Below are positions 7,370 through 14,685 of a stretch of 36,627 bases of DNA, in pieces (the first letter of the stretch is position 1; the number at the start of each line of letters is the position of its first letter). Made by a program: the position numbers and the translations under genes. The stretch is taken from positions 1-36,627 of the forward strand of contig CBIHON010000049.1 in assembly GCA_966211965.1 (NCBI GenBank), given 5' to 3'. The notes beneath the pieces are model-generated. The model did not search any database and was not told where the DNA came from. It saw only the letters and a program-made list of their open reading frames with translations. The DNA is from CBIHON01 sp966211965 (lineage in GTDB: Bacteria > Pseudomonadota > Gammaproteobacteria > Burkholderiales > Burkholderiaceae_D).

Positions 7370-7810
7370 ATGTACCGCAACCTATTGAAGTTTTGCATTT
7401 CCGTTTTCAGTTTGATGTCGCTTGGCGTATATGCAGACACGCTTGAAGGTGGACCTTTCAGCGGTGTCGAATTAAGCGCACTTCCGGAAGAATGCCGAGC
7501 CGTTATTAAGAACGCATCTGAAGACTTTGAACTCGCTGTGCGCGGGAATGAGCCAAAGCATGCAACTCGCATTGGTATGGTTCGCGACGGCGGAACAAAG
7601 ATCTGGAAGGCCGATGGTTACGCGCTAACTGTTTTCAGGCAACTTGCCGGCCTTGGAAGCGGCGACAAAAAAATAACAGGATACAAATATGGACCACAAA
7701 TGAGCTTCGGCGTCGATAACGGGCCTTGTGGAACACTTGAAGTTTCAAATGTTCGTTTTTATACAAACGGTCAATTAAATTGGCTTCGCGAAAGCGCAAT
7801 TGGCAAATGA
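7370..7810 (+). CDS. Secreted protein of unknown function (146 aa)
   Basis: I chose the ATG at 7370 rather than an upstream start at 7262 because it begins with a clear Sec signal peptide: MYRNLLKFCISVFSLMSLG, then VYADT, with cleavage likely after A23. The mature part has two cysteines (EECRAV and NGPCGTLE) that could form a disulfide, plus several short beta-like segments (KIWKADGYALTVFRQL, YGPQMSFGVDNG, VRFYTNGQLNWL). No domain recognised. It lies in the cargo block between the duplicated fragment and a broken membrane-protein gene. Codon use is more AT-rich than in flanking phage genes, suggesting separate acquisition. Confidence 0.65.
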   Translation: MYRNLLKFCISVFSLMSLGVYADTLEGGPFSGVELSALPEECRAVIKNASEDFELAVRGNEPKHATRIGMVRDGGTKIWKADGYALTVFRQLAGLGSGDKKITGYKYGPQMSFGVDNGPCGTLEVSNVRFYTNGQLNWLRESAIGK

Positions 7811-7926
7811 ATGTATGCCGTGCCAAGGAGCGGACAGAAAGCCTTTCAATACGACTACGATCGGTTCTGCCCCCTCCGGACAAGGTATGAATTGGTAGGC
7901 GTGATTTATAACAAATTAAATTTCAA

Positions 7927-8339
7927 ATGAAGTCATTGCGTACAATACATTTTGTTGTTGGCGTTGCAGGAGTTTTCATATTCCTGCTGACTGGCCAATA
8001 TATGCATTTCGTGTACCACCATTTACATGGAATGGAGGCAGGCCCACGCATGCTTTTTCGTTCGGCACATATTATCTACTATGGTCATCCCTCCTTAATT
8101 TATTGCTTGGATGCTACTTGGTCCGTACCCATGAAGCAGGACTCAAACATGCTCAAACCTTTGCAAGTATTGCGATACTGATGGGACCAATTTTTTTAGG
8201 TTTGGCTTTCTTTTATGAGCCACATATGGATAAATTTTCTCGTCCATTCTCACGTTCCGCTATATATGCAGCCTTTGCGGGTTCTATTGTCCACGGGCTG
8301 ATATCCCTTCGAAAAAATCATGCAAATCACAAAATTTAA
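7927..8339 (+). pseudogene. Small multi-pass membrane protein split by a one-base deletion
   Basis: The first frame starts MKSLRTIHFVVGVAGVFIFL and continues LTGQYMHFVYHHLHGM to MLFRSAH. A second frame, shifted by one base, continues LLWSSLLNLLLGCYLVRTHE, then IAILMGPIFLGLAFFYEPHM and IYAAFAGSIVHGLISL. Restoring one base near 8071-8076 (for example ATTTAT for ATTAT) joins them as RSAHIYLLWSSLLN, giving a 414-base gene of 137 residues with four predicted membrane helices. The joined sequence resembles a family of small inner-membrane proteins with a GQYM motif in helix 1 and RS(R/T)HIYLL at helix 2, which I recall from other proteobacteria without a firm family name. Function unknown. It is the second one-base deletion in this cargo block. 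Confidence 0.75.
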
Positions 8340-8400
8340 CTTGTCGCTCGACGATCATGCTTCGCGTCGGCCAGCTCAATGCCAGTTTCTGTTACCTCAA

Positions 8401-8892
8401 ATGCATAAGCCTCTTTGCGCGTTGGCATTCAGCCTTGCAAGTGCCATGGCAATCGCCGCCCCCTTAACCGCCAAAATGGTGGACTACGGCACCTATGAGT
8501 TGCAGCGCGGAGACATCAACAAAAGCGGCGGCGTGGCTGGAGATCTCGTAACGACATATGGGAATCAGCACTTGGTAACAACCAACAAGATCGACGCCGC
8601 CATTGGTACGGCCTTCGGCTTCCGATATATCCTTGCCGGCCCACAATCAAGCGCCCACGTTAAAATTCGCGTCATTCATCCCACACCTTTGAAAGATCCA
8701 GCAAGCGGAAAACTCTTCGCAGTAAGTGAATGGAGCCAGAGAGTTCCAGTGAGTCAGGTTAACTGGAACACTGGATGGTCGTTCGAACACAAGTGGGAAT
8801 TGGTTCCGGGAGAGTGGAAGATACAACTGCATGGCGAAGATGGCCTGCTGCTGGAGAAAAGCTTCATCGTGAGCACTTCTCAACAGAAGTAG
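8401..8892 (+). CDS. Exported DUF3859-like protein
   Basis: The ATG at 8401 gives a 163-residue product with a signal peptide (MHKPLCALAFSLASAMAIAA, cleavage probably after the final A). An in-frame ATG at 8320 would overlap the previous gene and bury the signal. The mature protein has KMVDYGTYELQRG near its start, FGFRYILAGP in the middle and a C-terminal half with WNTGWSFEHKWELVPGEWKI followed by LLLEKSFIV. This pattern of a YGxY opening and a late W...E...GEW segment fits DUF3859, a periplasmic family of unknown function. The ribosome binding site is weak. It is the last gene of the cargo block and converges on the leftward HU gene. Confidence 0.65.
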   Translation: MHKPLCALAFSLASAMAIAAPLTAKMVDYGTYELQRGDINKSGGVAGDLVTTYGNQHLVTTNKIDAAIGTAFGFRYILAGPQSSAHVKIRVIHPTPLKDPASGKLFAVSEWSQRVPVSQVNWNTGWSFEHKWELVPGEWKIQLHGEDGLLLEKSFIVSTSQQK

Positions 8893-9016
8893 AAGGTTTC
8901 GAACCAGCCCTCGTCCCTATTAAACCCTGAGAAATAGTGCCATCCGACTACACTGCGACACGGACTACCGTCCGCTTGCGGCGCTGGCACCTGCGGTCTA
9001 GGACTGAAATAGACTC

Positions 9017-9310
9017 TTACTCGGCCGCGCTCGCCAGCTTCTCGACGCTGGCGGCAAAGCCCTTGGTTGGTTTTGCCGACAACCAACGGCATGCAGGGAT
9101 GATGCAGGGCGCGCCGGTCTTCGGATTGCGCGCGGCACGTTCCTTGTGCTGTTTCGCGCGCAGCACCACCAGGCCGGGGATGCGAACTTCGTCGACCGCC
9201 GCCAGATTGACCGACGCCACGCTCACGACCGCATCCATCACCTTCTCGATCTGCACCACCGGCAGGCCGCTGCGCAGCGCCACCGATTTGCAAAAATCTT
9301 TCTTCGTCAT
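9017..9310 (-). CDS. HU/IHF-family DNA-binding protein, phage type
   Basis: A 97-residue protein starting MTKKDFCKSVALRSGLPVVQ. GGAG lies 5 bases before the ATG at 9310, which decides against the upstream start at 9340. The HU fold is evident: N-terminal helices, then EVRIPGLVVLRAKQHKERAA and the conserved arm motif ARNPKTGAP. The C-terminal part (CRWLSAKPTKGFAASVEKL) parallels the usual KxxFKPGKALK ending but carries two extra cysteines. Such proteins bend DNA and can aid recombination or packaging. It is the last gene before the cargo block in the leftward operon. GTCGTGACG lies 49 bases before its start. Confidence 0.88.
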   Translation of the reverse strand: MTKKDFCKSVALRSGLPVVQIEKVMDAVVSVASVNLAAVDEVRIPGLVVLRAKQHKERAARNPKTGAPCIIPACRWLSAKPTKGFAASVEKLASAAE

Positions 9311-9359
9311 TGCCACTCCATGAATTGTTTTAGGATTCAACAGAACACATCCAGTATGA

Positions 9360-9368
9360 CGTCACGAC
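9360..9368 (-). repeat. GTCGTGACG motif, copy 4
   Basis: Identical 9-mer on the minus strand, 49 bases before the HU start. It lies in the 70-base spacer after the zinc-ribbon gene. Confidence 0.5.
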
Positions 9369-9381
9369 TTGCCTCCTCTTT

Positions 9382-9765
9382 TCAATACTCCTTGATGCCG
9401 ACCGGACGTGATTTGCGCACCGGCTCGTCTATTACCTCGGTCACGCGCTCGCGCACCATCACTTCATACGGCACCGCCGGCGAGACAGAGGGATTGCGAT
9501 AGCACTCGAGTAATTTGCCAGCCACGCCAAACGCCGCGCCGCAACAGCAGATCGACTCGTGCCCGCCCTCCCCGCTTGCCCCGCATTCCGCACAGCGCGC
9601 CGCCACCACGCGTGTGCCCCGGCGTTTCACCAGCACGCGGCCGCCGCCGCAACGACGACATGCATGGTCCGCGACTGACCAGCCGCCAGACGTCTGCACT
9701 GCTTTACGGCTCGACTGCCGGGCCGGCGCGAAGTCGAACATCAGCAATTGCATTCCCGTGGTCAT
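9382..9765 (-). CDS. Phage zinc-ribbon protein (127 aa)
   Basis: The ATG at 9765 overlaps the previous gene's stop by four bases (ATGA), indicating translational coupling. The longer frame upstream of it is only a shadow of that gene. The protein starts MTTGMQLLMFDFAPARQSSR. It contains two CxxC knuckles separated by about 20 residues: HACRRCGGGRVLVKRRG, then VVAARCAECGASGEGG, the pattern of a zinc ribbon. A further ICCCGAAFGVAGKLLECY segment may add metal ligands. The tail is charged (VRERVTEVIDEPVRKSRPVG). Small zinc-ribbon proteins are common among phage early genes, where they may bind nucleic acid or RNA polymerase; the specific role is unknown. Confidence 0.7.
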   Translation of the reverse strand: MTTGMQLLMFDFAPARQSSRKAVQTSGGWSVADHACRRCGGGRVLVKRRGTRVVAARCAECGASGEGGHESICCCGAAFGVAGKLLECYRNPSVSPAVPYEVMVRERVTEVIDEPVRKSRPVGIKEY

Positions 9766-10337
9766 GGCATGCCTCCACCGACGGCGCGCGAACCGGTCCA
9801 CACAAAGGCGACCGGATCGGCGGAACGCCGCAGGATCGTCAATGCCGCTTCTTTCCAGTCCCGAATCGGACTCGGCAACTGTTCCAGCCGGCACTGCGTC
9901 TGTTGCACATAGGAGACCGGCCGCCAAAACAACTGGCTCCATTTCTTTGGCGGCGCCCCCTTCGCATTGCGTCCCAACAAAACCTCGCGCTCGCGGTTGT
10001 AACACGACACGCAAATGGTCCGGTTCCGCACCAGCCGCATCCTGCCGATGAGTCTGCCATCGTCTTCCATGCCGCCGCGGCGGCAGCGCACGCAGATCAC
10101 CCGGTAGGCGAAGGAACCCTGTGCTTTCGGCGGCGGTACCGGCGGTTGATCGTTGGCCTGCCCATGTGCATGACCATGTCCTACCCGGCAGCCGATACAC
10201 GCTTCCAGCCGGCCCGCCTTGGTTGCCCCCGGCGCCTCCGCAAAATTACGGGAACACGCGGCAACTGACATCAGCCCATAGTGGCTGCAAGAAAAATATT
10301 GTCCAGGTATATCGGGGATGGTGCGGTACTCAACCAT
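9762..10337 (-). CDS. Phage protein with two cysteine clusters (191 aa)
   Basis: The ATG at 10337 follows GAGG at 6 bases. An N-terminal part has Cys/His residues (YFSCSHYGLM, AACSRNFAE, EACIGCRVGHGHAH). After a proline-rich linker, ICVRCRRGGMEDDGRLIGRM, then RNRTICVSCYNRERE form a second probable zinc-binding unit with CxxC pairs. The C-terminal region is helical and reads SQLFWRPVSYVQQTQCRLEQ, then DWKEAALTILRRSADPVAF. I recognise it only as a conserved type of phage protein with treble-clef or zinc-ribbon units. It is coupled to the downstream zinc-ribbon gene and lies 8 bases after the DUF1367 fragment. Confidence 0.7.
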   Translation of the reverse strand: MVEYRTIPDIPGQYFSCSHYGLMSVAACSRNFAEAPGATKAGRLEACIGCRVGHGHAHGQANDQPPVPPPKAQGSFAYRVICVRCRRGGMEDDGRLIGRMRLVRNRTICVSCYNREREVLLGRNAKGAPPKKWSQLFWRPVSYVQQTQCRLEQLPSPIRDWKEAALTILRRSADPVAFVWTGSRAVGGGMP

Positions 10338-10345
10338 GACAGCCT

Positions 10346-10738
10346 CTATGAAAATTGCATCAAACGCAGAACGACGTTTTCCAGTTCCTGCTGATTTTTA
10401 TACCGGCAGTGCCGCAGTATCCGAGTCCACACCACATCCAGCACGGCTTGATAGAGCTGGGCGAACCGCACCTCGTCCATGCTGGCGAACGAGATCGAAT
10501 GCGGCGCGAAGGACACGCCGCCGTTCAAGTCGTAGTGGGCATCGCAAAAGCCCGCCAGCACCAGCACGTTCTTGCGAAACCCCTCGCGATCCTTGCGGAT
10601 CGACATGCCGTCCACGCGCACATCGGTATCCGGCTCCCACGCGTCGAAGGCCAGGCCGAGCAGCGCAAAGAATTTCCGGTGAAAGAGCACGTTGCGCACT
10701 TTCTTGACCGAAAACCTGATGCCTTGCCCAACGACCGG
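10346..10738 (-). pseudogene. DUF1367 phage protein, 5' end deleted
   Basis: The frame reads VGQGIRFSVKKVRNVLFHRK, then FFALLGLAFDAWEPD and ends QQELENVVLRLMQFS. The RN-xx-FHRKFFALL core and C-terminal layout match DUF1367 (NinB-neighbour-type phage proteins). The usual N-terminus of 30-70 residues is missing. Upstream of about 10740 the open frame only mirrors the opposite-strand exonuclease gene, so the ATG at 10885 is accidental. Neither start nor ribosome binding site remains, so this piece is probably not translated as the family protein. The break abuts the broken exonuclease on the other strand. Confidence 0.75.
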
Positions 10739-10741
10739 GCC

Positions 10742-11116
10742 CGAGTCGCCGAAGCTGCAACGGGGGTCGTCATTCCCGACGTCAAAACTGGCGGCCGAAT
10801 GATCGCCAACGGACAGGTGCAACTGAAAGGCAAAGCCGCCCAGCTCGGCGTCTACGAATTGATGTACGAGCACACCACCGGCCAACCCACCGCCGGCAGC
10901 CAGATCATCGCGCTACAAACCACCAGCCGCGCCGAGGCGATGGTGTCACCGGTGTTCGACGCCAAGCGTCACTTGATCGGCCCTCCCGGACAACAGGGAT
11001 TGATCGAATATGCCGCGGTGATGTTCAAAACCGGATTTTTTCCACCCAACCCGCAAAGCGCGCTATGCGCATCCAAGTATTGCGCGCGCTGGGACAGCTG
11101 CGCTTTTCACGAATAA
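10742..11116 (+). pseudogene. PD-(D/E)XK phage exonuclease, 5' end deleted
   Basis: From about 10742 the plus-strand frame reads RVAEAATGVVIPDVKTGGRM, with the D-x-K of a PD-(D/E)XK active site, then GKAAQLGVYELMYEHTTGQP, and ends with CASKYCARWDSCAFHE, a cysteine-rich tail typical of Cas4/AddB-like phage exonucleases. The N-terminal half of the nuclease is absent; upstream the frame is antisense to DUF1367. It lies 24 bases before RecT, the normal partner of such exonucleases in phage recombination modules. As it stands the exonuclease should be inactive. Confidence 0.75.
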
Positions 11117-11140
11117 CCCCACCCAACCAAACGGAGCAGC

Positions 11141-12310
11141 ATGGCAACCATCGCCGATCTCAAGCAAGGACAACAGCAATCCCTTCCGGCCGCACGACAA
11201 CAAAAAAACATCTTCGATTTCCTGACCGCCGATCCCAAAATCGAAAAGGCGATCACCGCCGTCGCGACGCAATTCCTCACGCCCGACCGCTTTCTGCGGC
11301 TGGCCGTCAACGCCGTCAAGAAAACCCCGCTGTTGATGGAGTGCGATCCGCAAACAGTGCTCGGCAGCTTCATGGCATCGGCTGCGCTCGGCCTGGAACC
11401 CAACACGGTCCAGCAACAGGCTTTCCTGATTCCCTACAAAAGCAGGATCAAACAAGGCCATCAATGGATCGAGATCTACGAATGCCAGTTCCAGGTGGGC
11501 TACCGGGGCTATATCACCCTGGCGCACCGCTCGCCGCACATCGGCAGCCTGCAAGCCGAGGCCATTCATGAAAGGGATGTGTTCGACCACCTGATCGGCA
11601 CCGAGTCGTTGCTGAAATACCGCAAAGCGCTGAAAGACCGCGGATCGCTCATCGGCGCCTTTGCTTACTCGAAACTGGAGCGCGGGACCGAGATCGCAAC
11701 CGTCCTGCCCATCGATGACGTCTATAAAATTCGCGCAAGAAGCGAAGCCTACAACGCGCTGCAGCGCAGCCTGGACGAAGCCGGCAGCGAAGGGGAAATC
11801 GCCGTCGCGCGGGAAAAATTCGCCGAGACGCCGTGGGTGAAATGGGAAGACGACATGGCGGCCAAGAGTGCGATCAAGAAACACGCCAAGCAACTTCCCT
11901 TGATGCCGGGCGATGCGATGGCCCTTGCGGTCATGCTCGACACCGATGGTGACGGCCGCATCATCGACATGGCCGCCATGGCCAACCCGGATGTCACGCG
12001 CAGCCTGATAAAGGAAGGCTACGTGCCGGAAAAAGAGGAAGCACCTCCGGTGGGGCATCAGGCCAGTCCATGTTTACCGGCTCAAGCGATACGCCACCCG
12101 GCCAACAGTGTCACGTTCACGCGGCTGGCGGAGCGTATCGAGAGCGCCGGCGACGCGGACGCGTTGGATGTCGAGGCCGACTTGATCGGCGAGATCGCGG
12201 ATGCCGCCCAGCGCGAAGAATTGACGGCCTTGTACCGCGCGCGGCGCGAAGCGTTGATCCCGCCCGCCAAGCGCTTGCGCGTGCGCCCGTCCGGCATGAA
12301 CGTCGAGTAA
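11141..12310 (+). CDS. recT: RecT-family single-strand annealing protein
   Basis: A 389-residue protein; GGAG precedes the ATG at 11141 by 4 bases. The RecT core occupies roughly residues 25-290. Visible family features are LRLAVNAVKKTPLLMECDP, FMASAALGLEPNTVQQQAFL, QFQVGYRGYITLAHRS, IGAFAYSKLERG and WVKWEDDMAAKSAIKKHAKQ. RecT promotes strand annealing and invasion, normally together with a 5'-3' exonuclease, here broken just upstream. Residues after about 300 form a linker and a helical tail (LDVEADLIGEIADAAQREEL). RecT itself looks intact: no stop, and the core is complete. It begins the surviving rightward early operon. Confidence 0.93.
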   Translation: MATIADLKQGQQQSLPAARQQKNIFDFLTADPKIEKAITAVATQFLTPDRFLRLAVNAVKKTPLLMECDPQTVLGSFMASAALGLEPNTVQQQAFLIPYKSRIKQGHQWIEIYECQFQVGYRGYITLAHRSPHIGSLQAEAIHERDVFDHLIGTESLLKYRKALKDRGSLIGAFAYSKLERGTEIATVLPIDDVYKIRARSEAYNALQRSLDEAGSEGEIAVAREKFAETPWVKWEDDMAAKSAIKKHAKQLPLMPGDAMALAVMLDTDGDGRIIDMAAMANPDVTRSLIKEGYVPEKEEAPPVGHQASPCLPAQAIRHPANSVTFTRLAERIESAGDADALDVEADLIGEIADAAQREELTALYRARREALIPPAKRLRVRPSGMNVE

Positions 12311-12370
12311 CCATCCTCCGGACGACCGCGCAAGGCGGCCGTCCATCATTCCCCTCTCCCAACATTCAAT

Positions 12371-14143
12371 ATGAGAATCACTTCCCTCTTTGTCGAGAAC
12401 GTCCTCGGTGCGCGCCGCGCCAAGTTAAGCCTGGACAAGCCGGTTACCTTATTCGCAGGATTCAATGGCGCGGGCAAATTCAGCCTGCAGGAAAGCGTGC
12501 GCATGGCGCTCGCCGGCGAAAGCGTGCGCGTCGGCCTGAAGAAAGACTTTTCTAAAATGGTCAGCAATGGCGCCAAGACCGGGACGGTCGAGGTCGAGGT
12601 CAATGGCGCGTATCGTTGCCGCTTCATCCTGCCGGAGGGCAATCACGAAACCATCGGCGACATGCCGCACGCCCTACCGTTTGTCCTCGACGCCCAGCGC
12701 TTCGCCAGCCTTCACCCGGACGATCGCCGCACCTTCCTTTTTAAATTGACCGGCTGCACGCCAAGCAAAGACAGCATTCGTATCCGGTTGATGGAAAAAG
12801 GATGTGAGCGCGACAAGATCGAAGCGACAATACCGATGCTGTGGGCCGATGGATTTCCTGCCGCCTATGAATTCGCGACGAGGAAAGCGACGGAAGCGAA
12901 AGGCGCATGGCGCGGCGTGACGGGCGAGGTATGGGGACCGAAGAAAGCCGAAGGGTGGGCCGCGCAAAAGCCAGCCGTGGATCGGCAAGCGATCGATGCC
13001 GCTACCGATGAATTGGGAAAATTGGATGCGCAGATCGCCGCCATCCAACAGGAATTCGGCGCTATCGAACAAGCATACGCCGCGCAGACCAAGCGGGAAG
13101 CCGACATCGCCGCCGCCAGAGCAACTGTTAAGAAGCTGCCACGCCTGCAAGAAAAGTTAAAAATTGACGAGGACGAGCTGGCAGCGACGGTCGTCAAACT
13201 CAATGCAGCACGGGCGCGCGCCAGTACAGGTCCGCGCATTGGCCTGGTTCACGACATGGCCGAGGTTCTGGCGGCGCTGCTCGATGAACCGCAAGCAGAG
13301 AGTATTGCCCGGTCGGCGTCCCAGAACGCCGTCGCGGCGATTGCACGCTACGAACGCGAACACGGCAAACTGGCCGACATCGGCGTCGCCGATCCAGTCG
13401 CCAAGGCGGCGCTGCCGCCTTACCTTGCGGCTGCTGCGGTGCTGGAACGCGCCATTGCCAACGACAAGCGCGACCTCGCCAATGCCGCCATGGCTCAGGC
13501 GCTGCTCGACGGCGCAGTCGAGGTAATCCGCATTGCGGACGACGCGATCGAACAAACGCGCGCCATGTTGGTCGAGAAAACCGCCGCGCGCGATGCTCTG
13601 CGCAAGCGCCAGGACGGGCTGTATTCGGCCGCGCTGACCGCCGACGGCGCCGATGAAAAAACCAGGAACGCGACGGCCCATCACAGCGACGTCAACGCTT
13701 GGCTGGCGATCGCCGCGCAACTGGCACCCGACGGCATCCCGAACGAGTTGCTGGCCAAAGCCCTCAAGCCGGTCAATGTACATTTGCGCGCCAACGCCAA
13801 TGCGACGGGGTGGATGCAAGCGGCAATCGCGCCGGACATGAAAATCACTGCCGACGGCCGCGCTTACGAGCTGCTCAGCAAATCGGAAAAATGGCGTTGC
13901 GACGCGATGATTGCCGACGCCATCTCGCAGATTTCCAAGATCCGGATTCTGATGCTCGACGAGGTCGACATCCTGGACGTGAACGGGCGCATCGACTTAT
14001 TCACGTGGATCGGACAGCAAGCAACCGTCGGTGCTCTCGACACGGTGCTGTTGTTTGCCACCATGAAAGCCATGCCGAGCGGGCTGCCGGAATCCATTGA
14101 ATCATTCTGGATTGAAGATGGGGAGATCGTCGAGATCAAGTAA
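12371..14143 (+). CDS. RecF/SMC-like phage ATPase with altered Walker A
   Basis: A 590-residue protein built like a small RecF/SbcC ATPase. The N-terminus is MRITSLFVENVLGARRAKLS; the P-loop reads AGFNGAGKFSLQESVR (K36, F37), where the family has GKS or GKT. The centre is a long coiled coil (IDAATDELGKLDAQIAAIQQ, then READIAAARATVKKLPRL) with a return arm. The C-terminal part has a signature-like LSKSEKWRCDAMIADAI and a Walker B motif (ILMLDEVDILDVNGRI). The residue after the P-loop lysine normally coordinates Mg, so F37 (TTC, one C-to-T change from TCC) should impair ATP hydrolysis. It lies 60 bases after recT, and no clear ribosome binding site precedes the ATG. Such ATPases are usually encoded beside phage recombination genes. 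Confidence 0.85.
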   Translation: MRITSLFVENVLGARRAKLSLDKPVTLFAGFNGAGKFSLQESVRMALAGESVRVGLKKDFSKMVSNGAKTGTVEVEVNGAYRCRFILPEGNHETIGDMPHALPFVLDAQRFASLHPDDRRTFLFKLTGCTPSKDSIRIRLMEKGCERDKIEATIPMLWADGFPAAYEFATRKATEAKGAWRGVTGEVWGPKKAEGWAAQKPAVDRQAIDAATDELGKLDAQIAAIQQEFGAIEQAYAAQTKREADIAAARATVKKLPRLQEKLKIDEDELAATVVKLNAARARASTGPRIGLVHDMAEVLAALLDEPQAESIARSASQNAVAAIARYEREHGKLADIGVADPVAKAALPPYLAAAAVLERAIANDKRDLANAAMAQALLDGAVEVIRIADDAIEQTRAMLVEKTAARDALRKRQDGLYSAALTADGADEKTRNATAHHSDVNAWLAIAAQLAPDGIPNELLAKALKPVNVHLRANANATGWMQAAIAPDMKITADGRAYELLSKSEKWRCDAMIADAISQISKIRILMLDEVDILDVNGRIDLFTWIGQQATVGALDTVLLFATMKAMPSGLPESIESFWIEDGEIVEIK

Positions 14144-14161
14144 GCAGCATGAGGAAATGAA

Positions 14162-14341
14162 GTGATACAACCAGAATTTTTATTACCTAGAGACAACAAA
14201 AAAACCTGCCTGTCTATTGATGGGATGCACCAAATGCTAAGCATCGGCACCGCGATTCTTCGCTTAAGTAGTTGCTGTTATTACCCCTTACGTAATATTG
14301 TCAGGGCGTTCCAAAACATATCAAAGGAACAAGAAAAATGA
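14162..14341 (+). CDS. Small ORF (59 aa) coupled to the excisionase gene
   Basis: A GTG at 14162 follows AGGAAATGAA and opens a 59-residue frame starting MIQPEFLLPRDNKKTCLSID and ending VRAFQNISKEQEK. Its TGA (14339-14341) overlaps the excisionase ATG at 14338 as ATGA, a typical coupled arrangement. No family recognised. The ribosome binding site and overlap make it more likely real than chance. Confidence 0.5.
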   Translation: MIQPEFLLPRDNKKTCLSIDGMHQMLSIGTAILRLSSCCYYPLRNIVRAFQNISKEQEK

Positions 14342-14685
14342 TGTTAACCGCTCAGGAAGCCGCCAAACTTTTGGGCGTCAGCAAACGCATGATGTATGAC
14401 TTGGCCGCACCGCATGGCCCCGTTCCATGCACGAGGTACAGCACAAAATACGTGCGCTTCAAACAAGAAGACATAAAGGACTACGAAAAATCATGCCAAT
14501 ACACTTCGACAAAACCACAGATTGTTGGCGTTTCTCATTTAACCGCGTCATCTCCGGCCGGCGAATCAGGGCTACAAAACTTCTTCCGAAAGGCTGGTCT
14601 AGAACCCAAGCGCAAGCCTATGATCAAAAAGAAACAACAAGACTTTTTGCGCAAGCAACCGGCGCAAGTACACAACGGGCAATGA
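14338..14685 (+). CDS. Excisionase-like HTH protein
   Basis: A 115-residue protein; AAAGGAA lies about 9 bases before the first of two adjacent ATGs. Residues 3-55 form a MerR/AlpA-type winged helix: LTAQEAAKLLGVSKRMMYDL, then KYVRFKQEDIKDYEKSC. This is the fold of many phage excisionases, which direct the integrase towards excision. The C-terminal half (VSHLTASSPAGESGLQNFFR, then KAGLEPKRKPM) overlaps the integrase start by 193 bases in another frame. I recall homologous excisionase-like proteins with a similar tail (TAS...LxNYFRKxGL), so the overlap may be real dual coding. Confidence 0.75.
   Translation: MMLTAQEAAKLLGVSKRMMYDLAAPHGPVPCTRYSTKYVRFKQEDIKDYEKSCQYTSTKPQIVGVSHLTASSPAGESGLQNFFRKAGLEPKRKPMIKKKQQDFLRKQPAQVHNGQ

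Noticed and set aside
9408..10268. 286-codon open frame on the plus strand
   Set aside because: Antisense to the two zinc-ribbon genes, which have coupled starts and conserved CxxC pairs.
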